A DNA stretch of 64,000 nt from Priestia abyssalis (GTDB taxonomy: Bacteria; Bacillota; Bacilli; Bacillales; Bacillaceae_H). The translations under genes and the position numbers were made by a program. The DNA lies in the NCBI RefSeq assembly GCF_002019595.1, contig NZ_KV917369.1:4294624-4358623 (forward strand). Direction: 5' to 3'. Position 1 is the stretch's first letter; the number at the start of each line of letters is the position of its first letter. Below the pieces are notes generated by a model. That model was not told where the DNA came from. It searched no databases and worked only from the letters and a program-made list of their open reading frames with translations. Of the stretch, positions 29,347 through 39,355 are shown in pieces.

Positions 29347-29383
29347 GACATGCCAATCACCTATTTAAGATGATTGGCATGTC
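29347..29383. repeat. 13-bp perfect inverted repeat after sucD
   Basis: GACATGCCAATCA (29347-29359) and TGATTGGCATGTC (29371-29383) are exact complements with an 11-base loop, 12 bases beyond the sucD stop. No T tract follows, so it may stabilise the sucCD transcript end or act as a weak terminator. Confidence 0.6.
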
Positions 29384-29395
29384 CCTATCTTATAA

Positions 29396-30298
29396 TTAAT
29401 GAGTTTTACATTTTTCGTAAAGACCTTGCTCTTTTAAAACGGAAATTAATGTTTCACCCATGACTGAAGGTGTTTCAGCCACTTTAATGCCGCACTCGTT
29501 CATCGTTTTGATTTTTTCAGCAGCTGTCCCTTTACCGCCTGAGATGATCGCGCCCGCATGGCCCATCCGTTTTCCTGGAGGGGCTGTTTGGCCGCCGATA
29601 AAGCCGACAACCGGCTTCGTCATGTTCGCTTTCACCCATTCAGCCGCTTCTTCTTCGGCTGTTCCGCCGATTTCACCAATCATGATGACCGCATAGGTTT
29701 CGTCATCTTCGTTAAATGCTTTTAATACATCGATGAAGTTGGTGCCGTTGACAGGGTCTCCCCCGATCCCAACCGCTGTTGATTGACCAACGCCCGCTTC
29801 TGATAATTGATGAACGGCTTCATATGTTAACGTACCAGAGCGTGAGACAACCCCTACATGGCCTTTCTTATGAATGTAACCTGGCATGATGCCGATTTTA
29901 CATTCTTCCGGTGTAATCACACCCGGGCAGTTAGGGCCTACAAGGCGAGTCTTTTTCCCTTCCATATAACGTTTCACTTTTACCATATCCAACACCGGGA
30001 TATGTTCTGTAATACAAATGGCTAAATCCAACTCCGCGTCTACCGCTTCTAAAATCGCATCTGCGGCAAATGGAGCCGGAACATAGATAACAGAAGCCGT
30101 TGCACCCGTTTTTTCAACGGCCTCAGCAACCGTATTGAAAACCGGCACTCCTTCTACTTCAGTACCGCCTTTTCCTGGTGAAGTACCGCCGACAATTTTC
30201 GTACCGTATTCTAGCATTTGCTTTGTATGGAACAAAGCAGTTGAACCAGTGATCCCTTGAACAATAACTTTCGTATCTTTATTAATAAAAACGCTCAT
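29396..30298 (-). CDS. sucD: Succinyl-CoA synthetase alpha subunit
   Basis: This 300-residue protein starts at the ATG at 30298. It has the CoA-binding fold with [30 protein letters not shown] and the active histidine in [19 protein letters not shown]. It converts succinyl-CoA to succinate in the TCA cycle with ADP or GDP phosphorylation. It follows sucC by 19 bases. Confidence 0.98.
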   Translation of the reverse strand: MSVFINKDTKVIVQGITGSTALFHTKQMLEYGTKIVGGTSPGKGGTEVEGVPVFNTVAEAVEKTGATASVIYVPAPFAADAILEAVDAELDLAICITEHIPVLDMVKVKRYMEGKKTRLVGPNCPGVITPEECKIGIMPGYIHKKGHVGVVSRSGTLTYEAVHQLSEAGVGQSTAVGIGGDPVNGTNFIDVLKAFNEDDETYAVIMIGEIGGTAEEEAAEWVKANMTKPVVGFIGGQTAPPGKRMGHAGAIISGGKGTAAEKIKTMNECGIKVAETPSVMGETLISVLKEQGLYEKCKTH

Positions 30299-30317
30299 CA
30301 ATAGTCCCCTGCCCTTC

Positions 30318-31478
30318 TTATCCTACGAGTGAAACGATTTTTTCAGCACCGTCTGCCATAGAGGTTGCTGCTGTAATATTTAAGCCAGACTCTTCTAGAA
30401 TCTTCTTACCTAAATCAACATTCGTACCTTCTAAACGTACGACTAAAGGTAGGTTTAAGCCTACTTGCTTCGTTGCTTCTACGACACCTTGAGCAATCAC
30501 CTCACACTTCATGATCCCACCGAAGATGTTGACGAACATCCCTTTTACATTTTCGTCTGAAAGAATGATTTTAAACGCTTCTGTTACTTTTTCCGCTGTC
30601 GCGCCGCCGCCTACATCAAGGAAGTTAGCAGGATCTCCGCCGTAATGCTTAATAATGTCCATGGTAGACATCGCAAGCCCGGCACCATTGACCATACAAC
30701 CGATGTTTCCATCTAATGAAATATAGCTTAAATCGTATTTGGATGCTTCGATTTCTTTTGGATCTTCTTCTTCTAAATCGCGATATTCCAATACATCTTT
30801 TTGACGATATAACGCATTGGAATCAAAGTTTAATTTTGCGTCAAGCGCCATGACTTTTCCGTCTCCCGTTGTCACGAGCGGATTAATTTCTGCAATGGAG
30901 CAGTCTTTTTCAACAAACGCTTGGTATAAGCCCATCATGAATTTCACGGCTTGTCCCACTAATTCTTTTGGAATGTTAATATTGAAAGCCAGTCTGCGAG
31001 CCTGGAAGCCTTGTAATCCGACAACTGGATCGATGACTTCTTTGAAGATTTTTTCAGGCGTTTTTTCTGCTACCTCTTCAATCTCTGTACCGCCTTCTTC
31101 TGATCCCATCATAACAACACGTGACGTGGCACGATCCAATACTAAACCAATGTAATATTCTTTTTGAATATCGCAGCCTTCTTCAATAAGTAAACGCTTA
31201 ACTTCTTTTCCTTCTGGACCCGTTTGGTGAGTCACAAGCGTCTTCCCTAAGATTTCGTTAGCATATGTCTGAACTTCTTCTAAGTTCTTTGCGACTTTTA
31301 CACCGCCGGCTTTACCGCGGCCCCCTGCATGAATTTGCGCTTTGACAACGCATACCTCAGAACCTAGTTCCTTTGCCGCTTCTACTGCTTCTTCTACTGT
31401 AAAAGCCACTCGACCGTTTGGAACTGCTACCCCATATTTTCTAAGGAGTTCTTTCCCTTGATACTCATGGATATTCAT
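30318..31478 (-). CDS. sucC: Succinyl-CoA synthetase beta subunit
   Basis: A 386-residue ATP-grasp protein beginning [31 protein letters not shown]. The ATP-grasp stretch [18 protein letters not shown] and the C-terminal ligase domain ([37 protein letters not shown]) are intact. It forms the alpha-beta enzyme with SucD. AGGAGG precedes the ATG. Confidence 0.98.
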   Translation of the reverse strand: MNIHEYQGKELLRKYGVAVPNGRVAFTVEEAVEAAKELGSEVCVVKAQIHAGGRGKAGGVKVAKNLEEVQTYANEILGKTLVTHQTGPEGKEVKRLLIEEGCDIQKEYYIGLVLDRATSRVVMMGSEEGGTEIEEVAEKTPEKIFKEVIDPVVGLQGFQARRLAFNINIPKELVGQAVKFMMGLYQAFVEKDCSIAEINPLVTTGDGKVMALDAKLNFDSNALYRQKDVLEYRDLEEEDPKEIEASKYDLSYISLDGNIGCMVNGAGLAMSTMDIIKHYGGDPANFLDVGGGATAEKVTEAFKIILSDENVKGMFVNIFGGIMKCEVIAQGVVEATKQVGLNLPLVVRLEGTNVDLGKKILEESGLNITAATSMADGAEKIVSLVG

Positions 31479-31526
31479 TTCCCATCCTCCTGACCATATG
31501 TAACCACAATTATATATTGCGTTTTC

Positions 31527-31556
31527 ATTGTATAAGAATCCTTAGCTAATTGTCTA
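31527..31556 (-). promoter_or_regulatory. Sigma-A-type promoter of sucCD
   Basis: On the minus strand TAGACA (31556-31551), 18 bases and TACAAT (31532-31527) each match consensus at five of six positions, about 50 bases before sucC. Upstream on the minus strand AAATTTCATAATTTT has about 11 of 15 matches to the CodY box, which is suggestive only. Confidence 0.55.
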
Positions 31557-31690
31557 CCATTCTACAAAAAATTATGAAATTTAACAAAAAAAATGTCGTT
31601 TGAAGTCAGAATTCTGTTAAAGTCTCCAATAATATTTAAATAATGGAAGTGACGTGTGATATAAACAGTACAATCAAAGCCGTCTCTCCT

Positions 31691-32425
31691 TTAAGAAAAA
31701 ATTGAAATAAATTGAATGATGCTATTCCAATAATAAAAGAGCGGGACGATTAAAGCCGTAACCAAAATTCCCGGAAGAAGGTTAGCGACTCGAATAGCTG
31801 TAATACCGAGTAAATTAAGGCCAATAGAAATAATCATAATCCCTCCTGTTGCCGTCATCTCTGTAATAAAAGCATCTATTAAGGCCTCAGGGATCCATTG
31901 GTTAATTTGAGTTGCAAATAAGGCAATTATCCCTTCATAAAGAAACACTGGCACAGCAGAAAAAAGAACGCCGATGCCCAGCGTTGTCGTTAATATTAAG
32001 CTGGTAAAACCATCAATAATGGACTTTGTATAAAGCACCTTATGGTCACCGCGCAATCCGCTGTCCAATGCACCGATAATGGCCATGGCCCCAATGACGA
32101 AAATCAAAGTTCCCGTGACAAACCCCTTGGCTACTCCTCCTTCTTCAGAAGCACCTACTTTCCTTTCGAGCCAATCCCCTGCTTGATTCAGCTTATCTTC
32201 GACTTTCCATAATTCACCGAGTACCGCCCCAAACACCAGACTGAAAATGACAATTAAAAACTGATTGGCTTTCAGCCCCATTTGTATACCCAGCACCGTG
32301 ACGGCAAGCCCGATACCATGCATAACGGTCGCTTTCATTTTTTCGGGAATGCGGCTGAACAATTTTCCTAAAAGCGTTCCCCCAATAATGCACGCAGCAT
32401 TCACAAAAGCTCCTAACAACACCAC
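31691..32425 (-). CDS. DUF554 family membrane protein, function unknown
   Basis: This 244-residue protein has about seven hydrophobic segments and the DUF554 pattern MVLLGAFVNAACIIGGTLLGKLFSRIPEKMKATVMHGIGLAVTVLGIQMGL. The family (YdfK/YqgA) is widespread and its role is not established; a transport function has been suggested for some members. It begins one base after the YlqH-like gene, so it is probably in that operon. In B. subtilis no such gene lies between ylqH and sucC, so it is an addition here. Confidence 0.85.
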   Translation of the reverse strand: MVLLGAFVNAACIIGGTLLGKLFSRIPEKMKATVMHGIGLAVTVLGIQMGLKANQFLIVIFSLVFGAVLGELWKVEDKLNQAGDWLERKVGASEEGGVAKGFVTGTLIFVIGAMAIIGALDSGLRGDHKVLYTKSIIDGFTSLILTTTLGIGVLFSAVPVFLYEGIIALFATQINQWIPEALIDAFITEMTATGGIMIISIGLNLLGITAIRVANLLPGILVTALIVPLFYYWNSIIQFISIFS

Positions 32426-32426
32426 A

Positions 32427-32735
32427 CTATATCTCTTCTTTCTCTATTGGATTGACTTTATTTTGTTTTGTCTGTTGATCTAGCCTGTAAACGAAGGCAA
32501 AAATTTCGGCAACCGCCTGATATAATTCCTCTGGTATTTTCTCATTGATTGCCAGCTGCCCTAGTAATTCAACAAGTGACGCATCTTCTTGGATCGGAAT
32601 TTGATGATCCCGAGCTTTTTCAATAATCTGATCAGCTACAAACCCTTTTCCTTTCGCCAGCACCTTTGGGGCGTCGTCCGTCGACGACTCATAAGATAAA
32701 GCGACAGCCTGCTTTCTTTCTTGTTTAGTGTTCAT
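32427..32735 (-). CDS. ylqH: YlqH, stand-alone FlhB C-terminal domain-like protein
   Basis: This 102-residue soluble protein resembles the cytoplasmic tail of FlhB after the cleavage site: AVALSYESSTDDAPKVLAKGKGFVADQIIEKARDHQIPIQEDASLVELLGQLAINEKIPEELYQAVAEIFAFVYRLD. The NPTH motif itself is missing. Such FlhB-like small proteins can substitute for the FlhB C-terminal fragment in some bacteria. It overlaps the FliK-like gene by four bases. Confidence 0.9.
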   Translation of the reverse strand: MNTKQERKQAVALSYESSTDDAPKVLAKGKGFVADQIIEKARDHQIPIQEDASLVELLGQLAINEKIPEELYQAVAEIFAFVYRLDQQTKQNKVNPIEKEEI

Positions 32736-34105
32736 ATTTTCAAGTCCACTCCTTCATACGGGCCGCTCTGGAGATAAACGGCTGCCCGTTTCAAAAGAAA
32801 AGGCCGTTCTTGTTGATTGGGAACTGAAGCGATTACTTTTATATCGGATAAATGATAATTCAAGGCGGCCAAATTTTCTTTTAGCTTTGATCCCATCTTT
32901 TTCGTCAACATCTGTAATTGCGGAAAATCATTGATGATTCCAATATTAACAACCCTGTTTTGAACAGTGACATCGACTATCGTCTCATTGAGGTATTCCA
33001 ATTGTAAGCAAAACAGAATACGGCAATAGTTTGGATCAATGCCACCAGTGTTTTTTTGACGCCCTTCCCATTGAATTATAACATCGCGCGGCTCATTCCC
33101 TAATACTATTGGCAGCTGCATATATAAACTGGTAACAGGTTCATCCTCACGTGCCAACAATTGATAACCGGTAATTTTGTGAATAAGCTGACCGGCAAGG
33201 TCTCGTTCTTGTCCTAAACTTTGCTGGTGAAATTGCAGCAGCAGGGCTTTAAGCGTATGAAAATCCCCCTTTGATAAAGCGGTGGCATCGTTTTTGAAAT
33301 ACTCACTTACCATCCGTTCGTACTCCAAGCCAAGAGACTGGAATATGAATTTAAGCCCCTTGGCCAATTGTCTAACCTGATTCTCTAGCAATAAGGACGA
33401 ATCCTCCTTTAAAAGAGCACGCTGTTCTATGGCAGCCTTTTCATCAGATGTTCCTTTCTCATCCTGCACCGGATGTAATATGCCGCTAATTACCTCTTTC
33501 AACTGTGCCCCTTCTGTCGTTAATGTCCCGTTCTCCTTCAAAACGGACAAAAGCATTTGTAGCTGCTTTGTAAAAGAAGAACTATCATACAGCGACCGGG
33601 CCGACAAAAACGTTTCCTGCGTAAAAGGAAGGTTTAATTTGATCATTTGCTCCACCGTCTGCATGTCTATATCAATATCTGTACCAGAAGACAACCAACT
33701 GGAGATGGAAGATAAATGATTTTTTGGCAGAGGAAGATTTTTTTCGATTAAAGACGCAATGAGCTTTTCATTCATTTTCGTAGGAGGTAAATGCAGCTCT
33801 TTTAAAAGGGAATTCATCATTTCTCCACGCTCCGTCATTCCTTGCAGCCCTGTCATAACTTTTAATTGTAATTTTCCGTTCACTTTTGTTTGAACTTCGA
33901 ACCAATAGGCTGTATTCGCTGTAAGAGACGCTTGGAGCTGTGCGACTAAAGGCACTCCATTAAATTGAACAAGAGCTGTTTGATGGGGGAAAAGCTTCAT
34001 CACTTTTCCCTTAATCACATCTCCAGGATTAAACTCTAATATTTTACCTTGATGGACGTTCGTATGATGAAACAATTTTTCTATCGAAGAAACTACCATA
34101 TTCAC
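32732..34105 (-). CDS. ylqG: YlqG, large protein with FliK-like C-terminus
   Basis: I use a GTG at 34105 as start (457 residues), since GGGGGGAG stands six bases before it; an ATG two codons later is the alternative. No membrane segment is seen. The N-terminal ~90 residues form a small beta-rich domain, the middle is helical and variable, and the end (NIGIINDFPQLQMLTKKMGSKLKENLAALNYHLSDIKVIAS) follows the pattern of the hook-length Flg_hook domain. Function is unknown; the neighbour with an FlhB-like tail suggests a flagellar export link (inference). Confidence 0.8.
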   Translation of the reverse strand: MNMVVSSIEKLFHHTNVHQGKILEFNPGDVIKGKVMKLFPHQTALVQFNGVPLVAQLQASLTANTAYWFEVQTKVNGKLQLKVMTGLQGMTERGEMMNSLLKELHLPPTKMNEKLIASLIEKNLPLPKNHLSSISSWLSSGTDIDIDMQTVEQMIKLNLPFTQETFLSARSLYDSSSFTKQLQMLLSVLKENGTLTTEGAQLKEVISGILHPVQDEKGTSDEKAAIEQRALLKEDSSLLLENQVRQLAKGLKFIFQSLGLEYERMVSEYFKNDATALSKGDFHTLKALLLQFHQQSLGQERDLAGQLIHKITGYQLLAREDEPVTSLYMQLPIVLGNEPRDVIIQWEGRQKNTGGIDPNYCRILFCLQLEYLNETIVDVTVQNRVVNIGIINDFPQLQMLTKKMGSKLKENLAALNYHLSDIKVIASVPNQQERPFLLKRAAVYLQSGPYEGVDLKI

Positions 34106-34129
34106 GCCTATCTCCCCCCTGCTATGCAA

Positions 34130-34897
34130 TCAACGAATCATATTTTTAATTGGCGCGAACGTTTTTCGATGTTCCGCCAATACGCCAAGCTTTTCAATGG
34201 CTTCTAAATGTACCTTTGTTCCATATCCCATGTGTTTTTCAAAACCGTATGCCGGATGCTTTTCTGCTAATTCTTTCATCATTCGATCACGAGTGACTTT
34301 GGCAATGATGGAGCTTGCCGCAATAGAAATGCTCTTTGCATCTCCTTTAATGATGGATTGTTGAGGAATGGCAATAGGAAGTGTCATGGCATCAATCAAC
34401 ACATGTTCAGGAGTGATCGTAAGGTTCGTAAGGGCTGTCATCATCGCTTTTTTCGTCGCCTCATATATGTTGATGTCATCGATGATTGCTGCTTCCACAA
34501 TCCCAATGCCGACAGAAACGGCTTCATTCTGAATGATTTCATAAAATTGTTCCCGTTTTGATTCGCTTAGTTTTTTTGAGTCTGTTACACCCGGCAAATA
34601 GAAGCCTTTCGGTAAAATGACAGCTGCAGCGACAACAGGTCCCGCCAAAGGGCCTCTGCCTACCTCATCCACTCCGGCCACATATTCAATGCCTTGATTG
34701 TAAAGCGCTTCTTCATATTTTTGCATATCATAAAACTGTTGCTTTAATTTATCTTGTTCTGCAAAAAATTTAAGCTTTTGGGTTATAAGCTTCTGTACAC
34801 CCTTCCGTTCATCTTGTTCACATTCTTTAAAAAATGGATCTTCCGGTGTTTCAACATATAATAATTGCTGCTTAATTTCTTGAATCGATTTTTTCAT
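34130..34897 (-). CDS. rnhB: Ribonuclease HII
   Basis: From the ATG at 34897 the protein has 255 residues; a GTG three codons earlier is less well spaced from AGGAAAG. The first ~70 residues are the Bacillus-type N-terminal extension, followed by [25 protein letters not shown] and the acidic residues of VLIDAMTLP. It removes ribonucleotides and RNA primers from DNA. It leads the rnhB-ylqG-ylqH-DUF554 gene row. Confidence 0.97.
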   Translation of the reverse strand: MKKSIQEIKQQLLYVETPEDPFFKECEQDERKGVQKLITQKLKFFAEQDKLKQQFYDMQKYEEALYNQGIEYVAGVDEVGRGPLAGPVVAAAVILPKGFYLPGVTDSKKLSESKREQFYEIIQNEAVSVGIGIVEAAIIDDINIYEATKKAMMTALTNLTITPEHVLIDAMTLPIAIPQQSIIKGDAKSISIAASSIIAKVTRDRMMKELAEKHPAYGFEKHMGYGTKVHLEAIEKLGVLAEHRKTFAPIKNMIR

Positions 34898-35012
34898 CTT
34901 TTTCACTCTTTCCTATGATCAATATCGGTCTGTTCTGGCAAAGCCTGAAGAGTTTTTTTTTTGCCCTTACTAGAAAACAAAAAAGAAAGGCATGACAGAT
35001 TCAACGCAACTT

Positions 35013-35072
35013 AAAAAAGACCTCCCGTTAACACCTTGTCCTAATAACAAGTTAACGTAAAAGGTCCTTTTT
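35013..35072 (-). terminator. Terminator after rbgA
   Basis: Minus-strand arms AAAAAGGACC...GTTAACTTGT and ACAAGGTGTTAAC...AGGTCTTTTTT form an interrupted stem with a T run, starting about 22 bases after the rbgA stop codon. It separates rbgA from rnhB. The remaining ~115 bases before rnhB probably hold its promoter but no clear hexamer pair was found. Confidence 0.75.
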
Positions 35073-35094
35073 GTGAAGATAAACCTTCAGCCCG

Positions 35095-35973
35095 TCAGGC
35101 GTCTGGCTCCTCTTCTTTTGTATAATCTTCCGGATGTTCAAATGATAGGCGCCCAAGCTTTTCTGAACGAATTTCCCTTAATACGAGCTCAGCCGTCTTA
35201 TCATAATCAATCATGCCTCCTGACATGATACAGCCCCTTTTTGAACCGATTGCATCAAAAAGCTCTACAATATCATCTGGAATTTCCGTTAAACCATACC
35301 GATTTTTTAAATTTTCCGGGTAATGGGCAGTCAAAAAGCGTAAGGCATAGACCGCTACATCTTGCAAATTTAAAATCGTATCTTTAATTGCACCCGTCGT
35401 TGCAAGCTTCAGTCCGACCAGCTCATCCTCAAACTTCGGCCATAAGATACCAGGGGTATCGAGCAACTCTAATTCTTTTCCTACTTTAATCCATTGCTGT
35501 GCTTGAGTAACCCCTGGGCGATCACCTGTTTTCGCAATGTTTTTGTTTGCTAATCGATTTATTAAAGTTGATTTCCCCGCATTTGGAATCCCTACAATCA
35601 TGGCTCGGATCGCACGAGGATTTTTAATACCTTTCGCCTGCATGCGTTCAAATTTCTCTTTTAAAATGATTTTAGAGGAGGATACAATTTCTTTCATTCC
35701 CTGCCCTTCTTGGGAATTGATAGCCAGTGCAGGGATGCCTTTTGACTTAAAGTATTGAAGCCATTTATCCGTTGCCTCTTTATCTGCCTTGTCCGCTTTG
35801 TTCAACAAAACAAGTCTCGGTTTGTTTGCGATAATCTCGTCAATCATTGGGTTTCTTGATGATTGCGGGATTCTTGCATCCACTAGTTCATATACAATAT
35901 CAATTAATTTAAGTTTTTCCGTTACCTGCCTTCTTGCTTTGGCCATATGTCCCGGAAACCATTGGATCGTCAT
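35095..35973 (-). CDS. rbgA: RbgA/YlqF, GTPase for 50S ribosome assembly
   Basis: This 292-residue protein begins [42 protein letters not shown]. It has circularly permuted G motifs: NKADKAD (G4) comes before [14 protein letters not shown] (G1) and DTPG (G3). The C-terminal ~100 residues are the ANTAR-like RNA-binding domain. It promotes late maturation of the large subunit. Next upstream gene is the signal peptidase, separated by repeats. Confidence 0.98.
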   Translation of the reverse strand: MTIQWFPGHMAKARRQVTEKLKLIDIVYELVDARIPQSSRNPMIDEIIANKPRLVLLNKADKADKEATDKWLQYFKSKGIPALAINSQEGQGMKEIVSSSKIILKEKFERMQAKGIKNPRAIRAMIVGIPNAGKSTLINRLANKNIAKTGDRPGVTQAQQWIKVGKELELLDTPGILWPKFEDELVGLKLATTGAIKDTILNLQDVAVYALRFLTAHYPENLKNRYGLTEIPDDIVELFDAIGSKRGCIMSGGMIDYDKTAELVLREIRSEKLGRLSFEHPEDYTKEEEPDA

Positions 35974-35997
35974 TTCACATCACCTACTTTAATTTTA

Positions 35998-36241
35998 CAC
36001 AAGAAAAGCGCAAGCGCCTTGATCAAAAGGAAGGCCGACTAAAGACGCCACGTCCTGTGGCAACGTCGGCATGACCCACATCCTGTGGGCCCAAGAAAAT
36101 AGGGATTGACCCGTAAGGCGCTTTTTGCCTTACGAGGGCAATCATCTTTTTCACAGCGAGCTAGGCGCTGGAGCTAGACAATAAGAAAAGCGCAAGCGCC
36201 TCGATCAAAGAAGGCCGACTAAGGTCGCCAAGCCCACATCA
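35998..36241. repeat. Dispersed palindrome-rich repeat with a second truncated copy
   Basis: AAGAAAAGCGCAAGCGCCT starts the element near 36001 and recurs at about 36183, so a full copy (about 180 bases) is followed by a partial one that abuts the signal-peptidase stop codon. Inside are hairpins GCCAC-gtcct-GTGGC, CCCAC-atcct-GTGGG and CGTAAGGC...GCCTTACG, plus GCCGAC...GTCGGC around the first. It ends AGGCGCTGGAGCTAGAC. A related copy lies at 46713-46915. Such elements are common in Bacillaceae genomes; no gene is present. Confidence 0.8.
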
Positions 36242-36793
36242 TTCCGCAAGACGCGCTTCTGAAATTGGCCAGTATACAAGGCTAGTCTCGCCTAATACCT
36301 CCTGCATATTTACAAAGCCAATTTGACGGCTGTCTTTACTATAACGGCGATTATCCCCCATTACAAATAGATGTCCTTCCGGAACCGTTGTTTGTCCCCC
36401 AGAAATATCCTCTAATTTAAAGTCTTCCGTAAGCGGCCCATCAATCACTTGTTGTTTATACTCATCTAAATAAGGCTCATCATACGCTTTTCCGTTAATA
36501 TACAACACATCATTTTTATACTCAATATGGTCGCCAGGGAGTCCGATGACTCGCTTTATGTAATCTTTATCTACCTCGGCATGGAACACTACAATATCAA
36601 AGCGTTCCGGTCCGCCAATTTTATAAGAAAATTTGTTTACAATCATCCGGTTTTGATCATGCAATGTCGGCATCATCGACAGGCCATCCACCACAATCGG
36701 CGCAAATAAAAAATACCGAATAACTGTCGCCAATAACACGGCAATGACTATTGCTTTAATCCACTCAAAAAATTCGCTTTTTCCTCGGGCCAT
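36239..36793 (-). CDS. sipT: Type I signal peptidase
   Basis: From the ATG at 36793 (GGGGG seven to eight bases upstream) the product has 184 residues. One N-terminal helix (FEWIKAIVIAVLLATVIRYFLF) is followed by the nucleophile serine in VDGLSMMPTL and the lysine in YIKRVIGLPGDHIE. Box E appears as VMGDNRRYSKDSRQIGFV. It removes signal peptides outside the membrane. Bacillus has several Sip proteins; position next to rplS/rbgA suggests a SipS/T/U-type, and the symbol is only approximate. Confidence 0.9.
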   Translation of the reverse strand: MARGKSEFFEWIKAIVIAVLLATVIRYFLFAPIVVDGLSMMPTLHDQNRMIVNKFSYKIGGPERFDIVVFHAEVDKDYIKRVIGLPGDHIEYKNDVLYINGKAYDEPYLDEYKQQVIDGPLTEDFKLEDISGGQTTVPEGHLFVMGDNRRYSKDSRQIGFVNMQEVLGETSLVYWPISEARLAE

Positions 36794-36877
36794 TCTTAAT
36801 CCCCCAACCATTGTGAAGTCTAGCTATATTGTAACCAACGAAAATTACTTTTTAAACTTATATTCATTATAATTTGA

Positions 36878-36912
36878 AAAAAGGAGCTTGTGTTAAACAA
36901 GCTCCTTTTTTA
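36878..36912 (-). terminator. Terminator after rplS
   Basis: AAAAAAGGAGCTTGT and ACAAGCTCCTTTTTT are exact 15-base complements around a 5-base loop, three bases past the rplS stop. The flanking A and T runs fit an intrinsic terminator, possibly usable in both directions. Confidence 0.9.
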
Positions 36913-36915
36913 TCA

Positions 36916-37363
<448 letters not shown>

Positions 37364-37369
37364 AGGAAT

Positions 37370-37398
37370 ATCTTATCATAACCGAAAGCAGGATGCAA
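37370..37398 (-). promoter_or_regulatory. Promoter of rplS
   Basis: On the minus strand TTGCAT (37398-37393), 17 bases and TAAGAT (37375-37370) with a TG just before the -10 (extended -10) stand about 100 bases before rplS. The hexamers are imperfect but spacing is right. The remaining sequence to trmD (37399-37507) shows no gene. Confidence 0.5.
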
Positions 37399-37507
37399 TA
37401 TTTCTGAATAAAATTTTTAATAGTTTCTTTCTATGTATGCCGCTATATGAGTTGGCTCTTTATAGAGTTTACTTGTTGGTATAAAGCAGATAATAAAACC
37501 CGCTTTA

Positions 37508-37603
37508 CCGAAAGAAATCCTTTGGCTTTATTGAATTTTCATGACGAGTTCTTTCGGGAGGATGAGTAAAAAAGGTGGAAAACCACCTTTTTTACTCATC
37601 CTC
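37508..37603 (-). repeat. Two-hairpin element, copy B, including the trmD terminator
   Basis: Hairpin 1: GAGGATGAGTAAAAAAGGTGG on both strands (37558-37578 and 37583-37603, 21 exact pairs, AAAA loop) contains the trmD stop and ends in six T on the minus strand, so it is also the trmD terminator. Hairpin 2: CCGAAAGAA (37508-37516) pairs with TTCTTTCGG (37549-37557) around a ~32-base loop. A second copy with compensatory stem changes is at 51747-51852. Confidence 0.8.
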
Positions 37604-38326
37604 TTTTTGGAATTCTTTAAGCCATTTGCGCTGTTTATCGTTCAGTTCTAGCAACTCCAACATATCGGGACGGCGTGTAAACGTGCGCTTCAAGGATTCC
37701 CGCTCTCGCCATTCGTCCACTTTTTTATGATCGCCTGAGAGCAAAATATCCGGCACCTTCATTCCCCGAAAGTCGGCCGGCCTTGTGTATTGAGGATGCT
37801 CGAGCAGGCCTGTGCTGTGGGAATCATGAAGAGCTGAAGATTTGTTGCCCAACACATCTGGAAGCAGACGGACCACACTGTCAATCACGACCATCGCTCC
37901 AAGCTCGCCTCCGGTCAATACGAAATCTCCGATTGATATCTCATCTGTTACTACATGCTCGCGAATTCGTTCGTCGTATCCTTCGTAATGGCCGCAAATA
38001 AAAATAAGATGTTCTTCTCCTGCCAACTCTTCCGCTTTCTTCTGCGTATATCGCTCTCCTTGAGGACAAAGTAAAATGACTCTCGCTTCATTAGAGCTCT
38101 TTTTTAAATCAGCAACTGCATCAAAAATGGGCTGCGGTTTTAAGACCATCCCGGCTCCACCGCCATAAGGATAATCATCGACTGTCTTGTGCTTATTATC
38201 TGCATAATCACGGAAATTGACGACATTAAATTCCACCGCCGCCTTTTCTTGCGCTTTTTTTAAAATGGACTCTCCCAATACCCCTGCAAACATTGAAGGA
38301 AATAAAGATAGTACATCAATTTTCAT
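37592..38326 (-). CDS. trmD: tRNA (guanine-37-N1) methyltransferase
   Basis: The ATG at 38326 overlaps the rimM stop (TGATG) and gives 244 residues, [13 protein letters not shown].... Longer readings run into rimM. The trefoil-knot SAM site is seen in [36 protein letters not shown]. It methylates G37 to prevent frameshifting. The stop codon is inside a terminator hairpin. Confidence 0.98.
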   Translation of the reverse strand: MKIDVLSLFPSMFAGVLGESILKKAQEKAAVEFNVVNFRDYADNKHKTVDDYPYGGGAGMVLKPQPIFDAVADLKKSSNEARVILLCPQGERYTQKKAEELAGEEHLIFICGHYEGYDERIREHVVTDEISIGDFVLTGGELGAMVVIDSVVRLLPDVLGNKSSALHDSHSTGLLEHPQYTRPADFRGMKVPDILLSGDHKKVDEWRERESLKRTFTRRPDMLELLELNDKQRKWLKEFQKEDE

Positions 38327-38844
38327 CAGTCCAATAACCCTTCCATTACATGGATTTTCACTTGTTTGTTTTCTATATCGATTTCCTTTACCACTTGTTC
38401 GATATATGGGATAAGCAAGTCCTTTCCGTTCTTTCGCTGGATAACCCATACATCGTTGGCGCCAGGTGACAAAATCTCTTTGATTTTACCCACCGCTTCT
38501 CCTTCTTCAGTGACAACAGAACAGCCGATAATTTCATGATAGTAAAACTCCCCTTCTTCCAGTTCCTCCAACTGACTCTCAGGAATTTTTATGAGGCTAT
38601 CCTTGAACTGCTCCACCTCATTGATATTGTGATAACCCTCAAACGTTAACAAGTCGAATGATTTATGCTGTCTATGGCTTGCTACAGTAACCTCCAAAGG
38701 CTCCGTATCTCGTTCTTTGAATATGTATAGTTTATTTCCTGGTATATAGCGTTCATCAGCGAAGTCGGTTTTGGAAATAACGCGAACTTCCCCCCGCACA
38801 CCGTGTGTGTTGACGATTTTGCCTACATTAAACCATTTTTCCAT
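38326..38844 (-). CDS. rimM: RimM, 16S rRNA processing factor
   Basis: This 172-residue protein starts [33 protein letters not shown], the RimM N-domain, and has a PRC-barrel C-domain ([52 protein letters not shown]). It assists 30S maturation with uS19. It follows ylqD after 13 bases and couples to trmD. Confidence 0.98.
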   Translation of the reverse strand: MEKWFNVGKIVNTHGVRGEVRVISKTDFADERYIPGNKLYIFKERDTEPLEVTVASHRQHKSFDLLTFEGYHNINEVEQFKDSLIKIPESQLEELEEGEFYYHEIIGCSVVTEEGEAVGKIKEILSPGANDVWVIQRKNGKDLLIPYIEQVVKEIDIENKQVKIHVMEGLLD

Positions 38845-38857
38845 CTATAATCCACCT

Positions 38858-39244
38858 CTAACGAATATTCACAATGATTCCATCCTTTATAAGAATGGTT
38901 TTCGTTTGGCTGACATCTTCCCAGCGGTCTCCTACGGTCACTTCCACGACGCCTTCCATTTCTCTTTCCATTAACTCACTGCCAACAGGAAGCATCTCCA
39001 ATTGATCTATTTGAAAATCTAAAATCCGAATTTTCTCAAGCCGGCTCTCCTGCTCTTTTTCAAAACGCCCTTCCAGCAAAGAGGAAGACCATTTTTTATT
39101 TTTCTCTATCTTCTTCATTTGAAACCGCAATTGTTCAATTTCTTTTTGCAGCTGTTCTTTTTGTTGTTGAAAACGAAGATATAGATCTTCCTTGCTTTTT
39201 TTCGTCAATATTTGTTTAACAATAACCTTCTGAAGCAATCTCAT
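38858..39244 (-). CDS. ylqD: YlqD family protein, function unknown
   Basis: From the ATG at 39244 (GGGGGGAG five bases upstream) the product has 128 residues: MRLLQKVIVKQILTKKSKEDL..., a central Gln/Glu/Lys-rich coiled coil, then a small C-terminal beta domain (VEVTVGDRWEDVSQTKTILIKDGIIVNIR). It is always found between khpA and rimM in Bacillus. No enzymatic motif is visible. Its place suggests a ribosome-related role (inference). Confidence 0.9.
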   Translation of the reverse strand: MRLLQKVIVKQILTKKSKEDLYLRFQQQKEQLQKEIEQLRFQMKKIEKNKKWSSSLLEGRFEKEQESRLEKIRILDFQIDQLEMLPVGSELMEREMEGVVEVTVGDRWEDVSQTKTILIKDGIIVNIR

Positions 39245-39323
39245 CTTTTCTCCCCCCATAACTTCAAGTATAGTGGAGAAAATTTCAAAATGCCAATATG
39301 TGGTCCAATGAATTTGTGATAAT

Positions 39324-39355
39324 AAAAAAAGGGGAGGTTTCCCTCTCCCTTTTTC
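39324..39355 (-). terminator. Terminator after khpA
   Basis: On the minus strand AAAAAGGGAGAGGG...CCTCCCCTTTTTTT forms a short strong stem directly at the khpA stop codon and ends in seven T. It separates rpsP-khpA from ylqD-rimM-trmD. Confidence 0.8.

Noticed and set aside
31630..31684. 13-codon TTG frame after a GGAGAG just beyond the DUF554 gene
   Set aside because: Too short to tell from chance and there is no attenuator hairpin following it.
36001..36180. CRISPR-like array in the palindrome-rich repeats near sipT
   Set aside because: Units are not equally spaced, are not direct repeats with unique spacers, and no cas genes are near.
38326..38450. N-terminal extension of TrmD by 41 residues into rimM
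   Set aside because: The extension is in the rimM reading region, unconserved, and the ATG overlapping the rimM stop gives the normal length.
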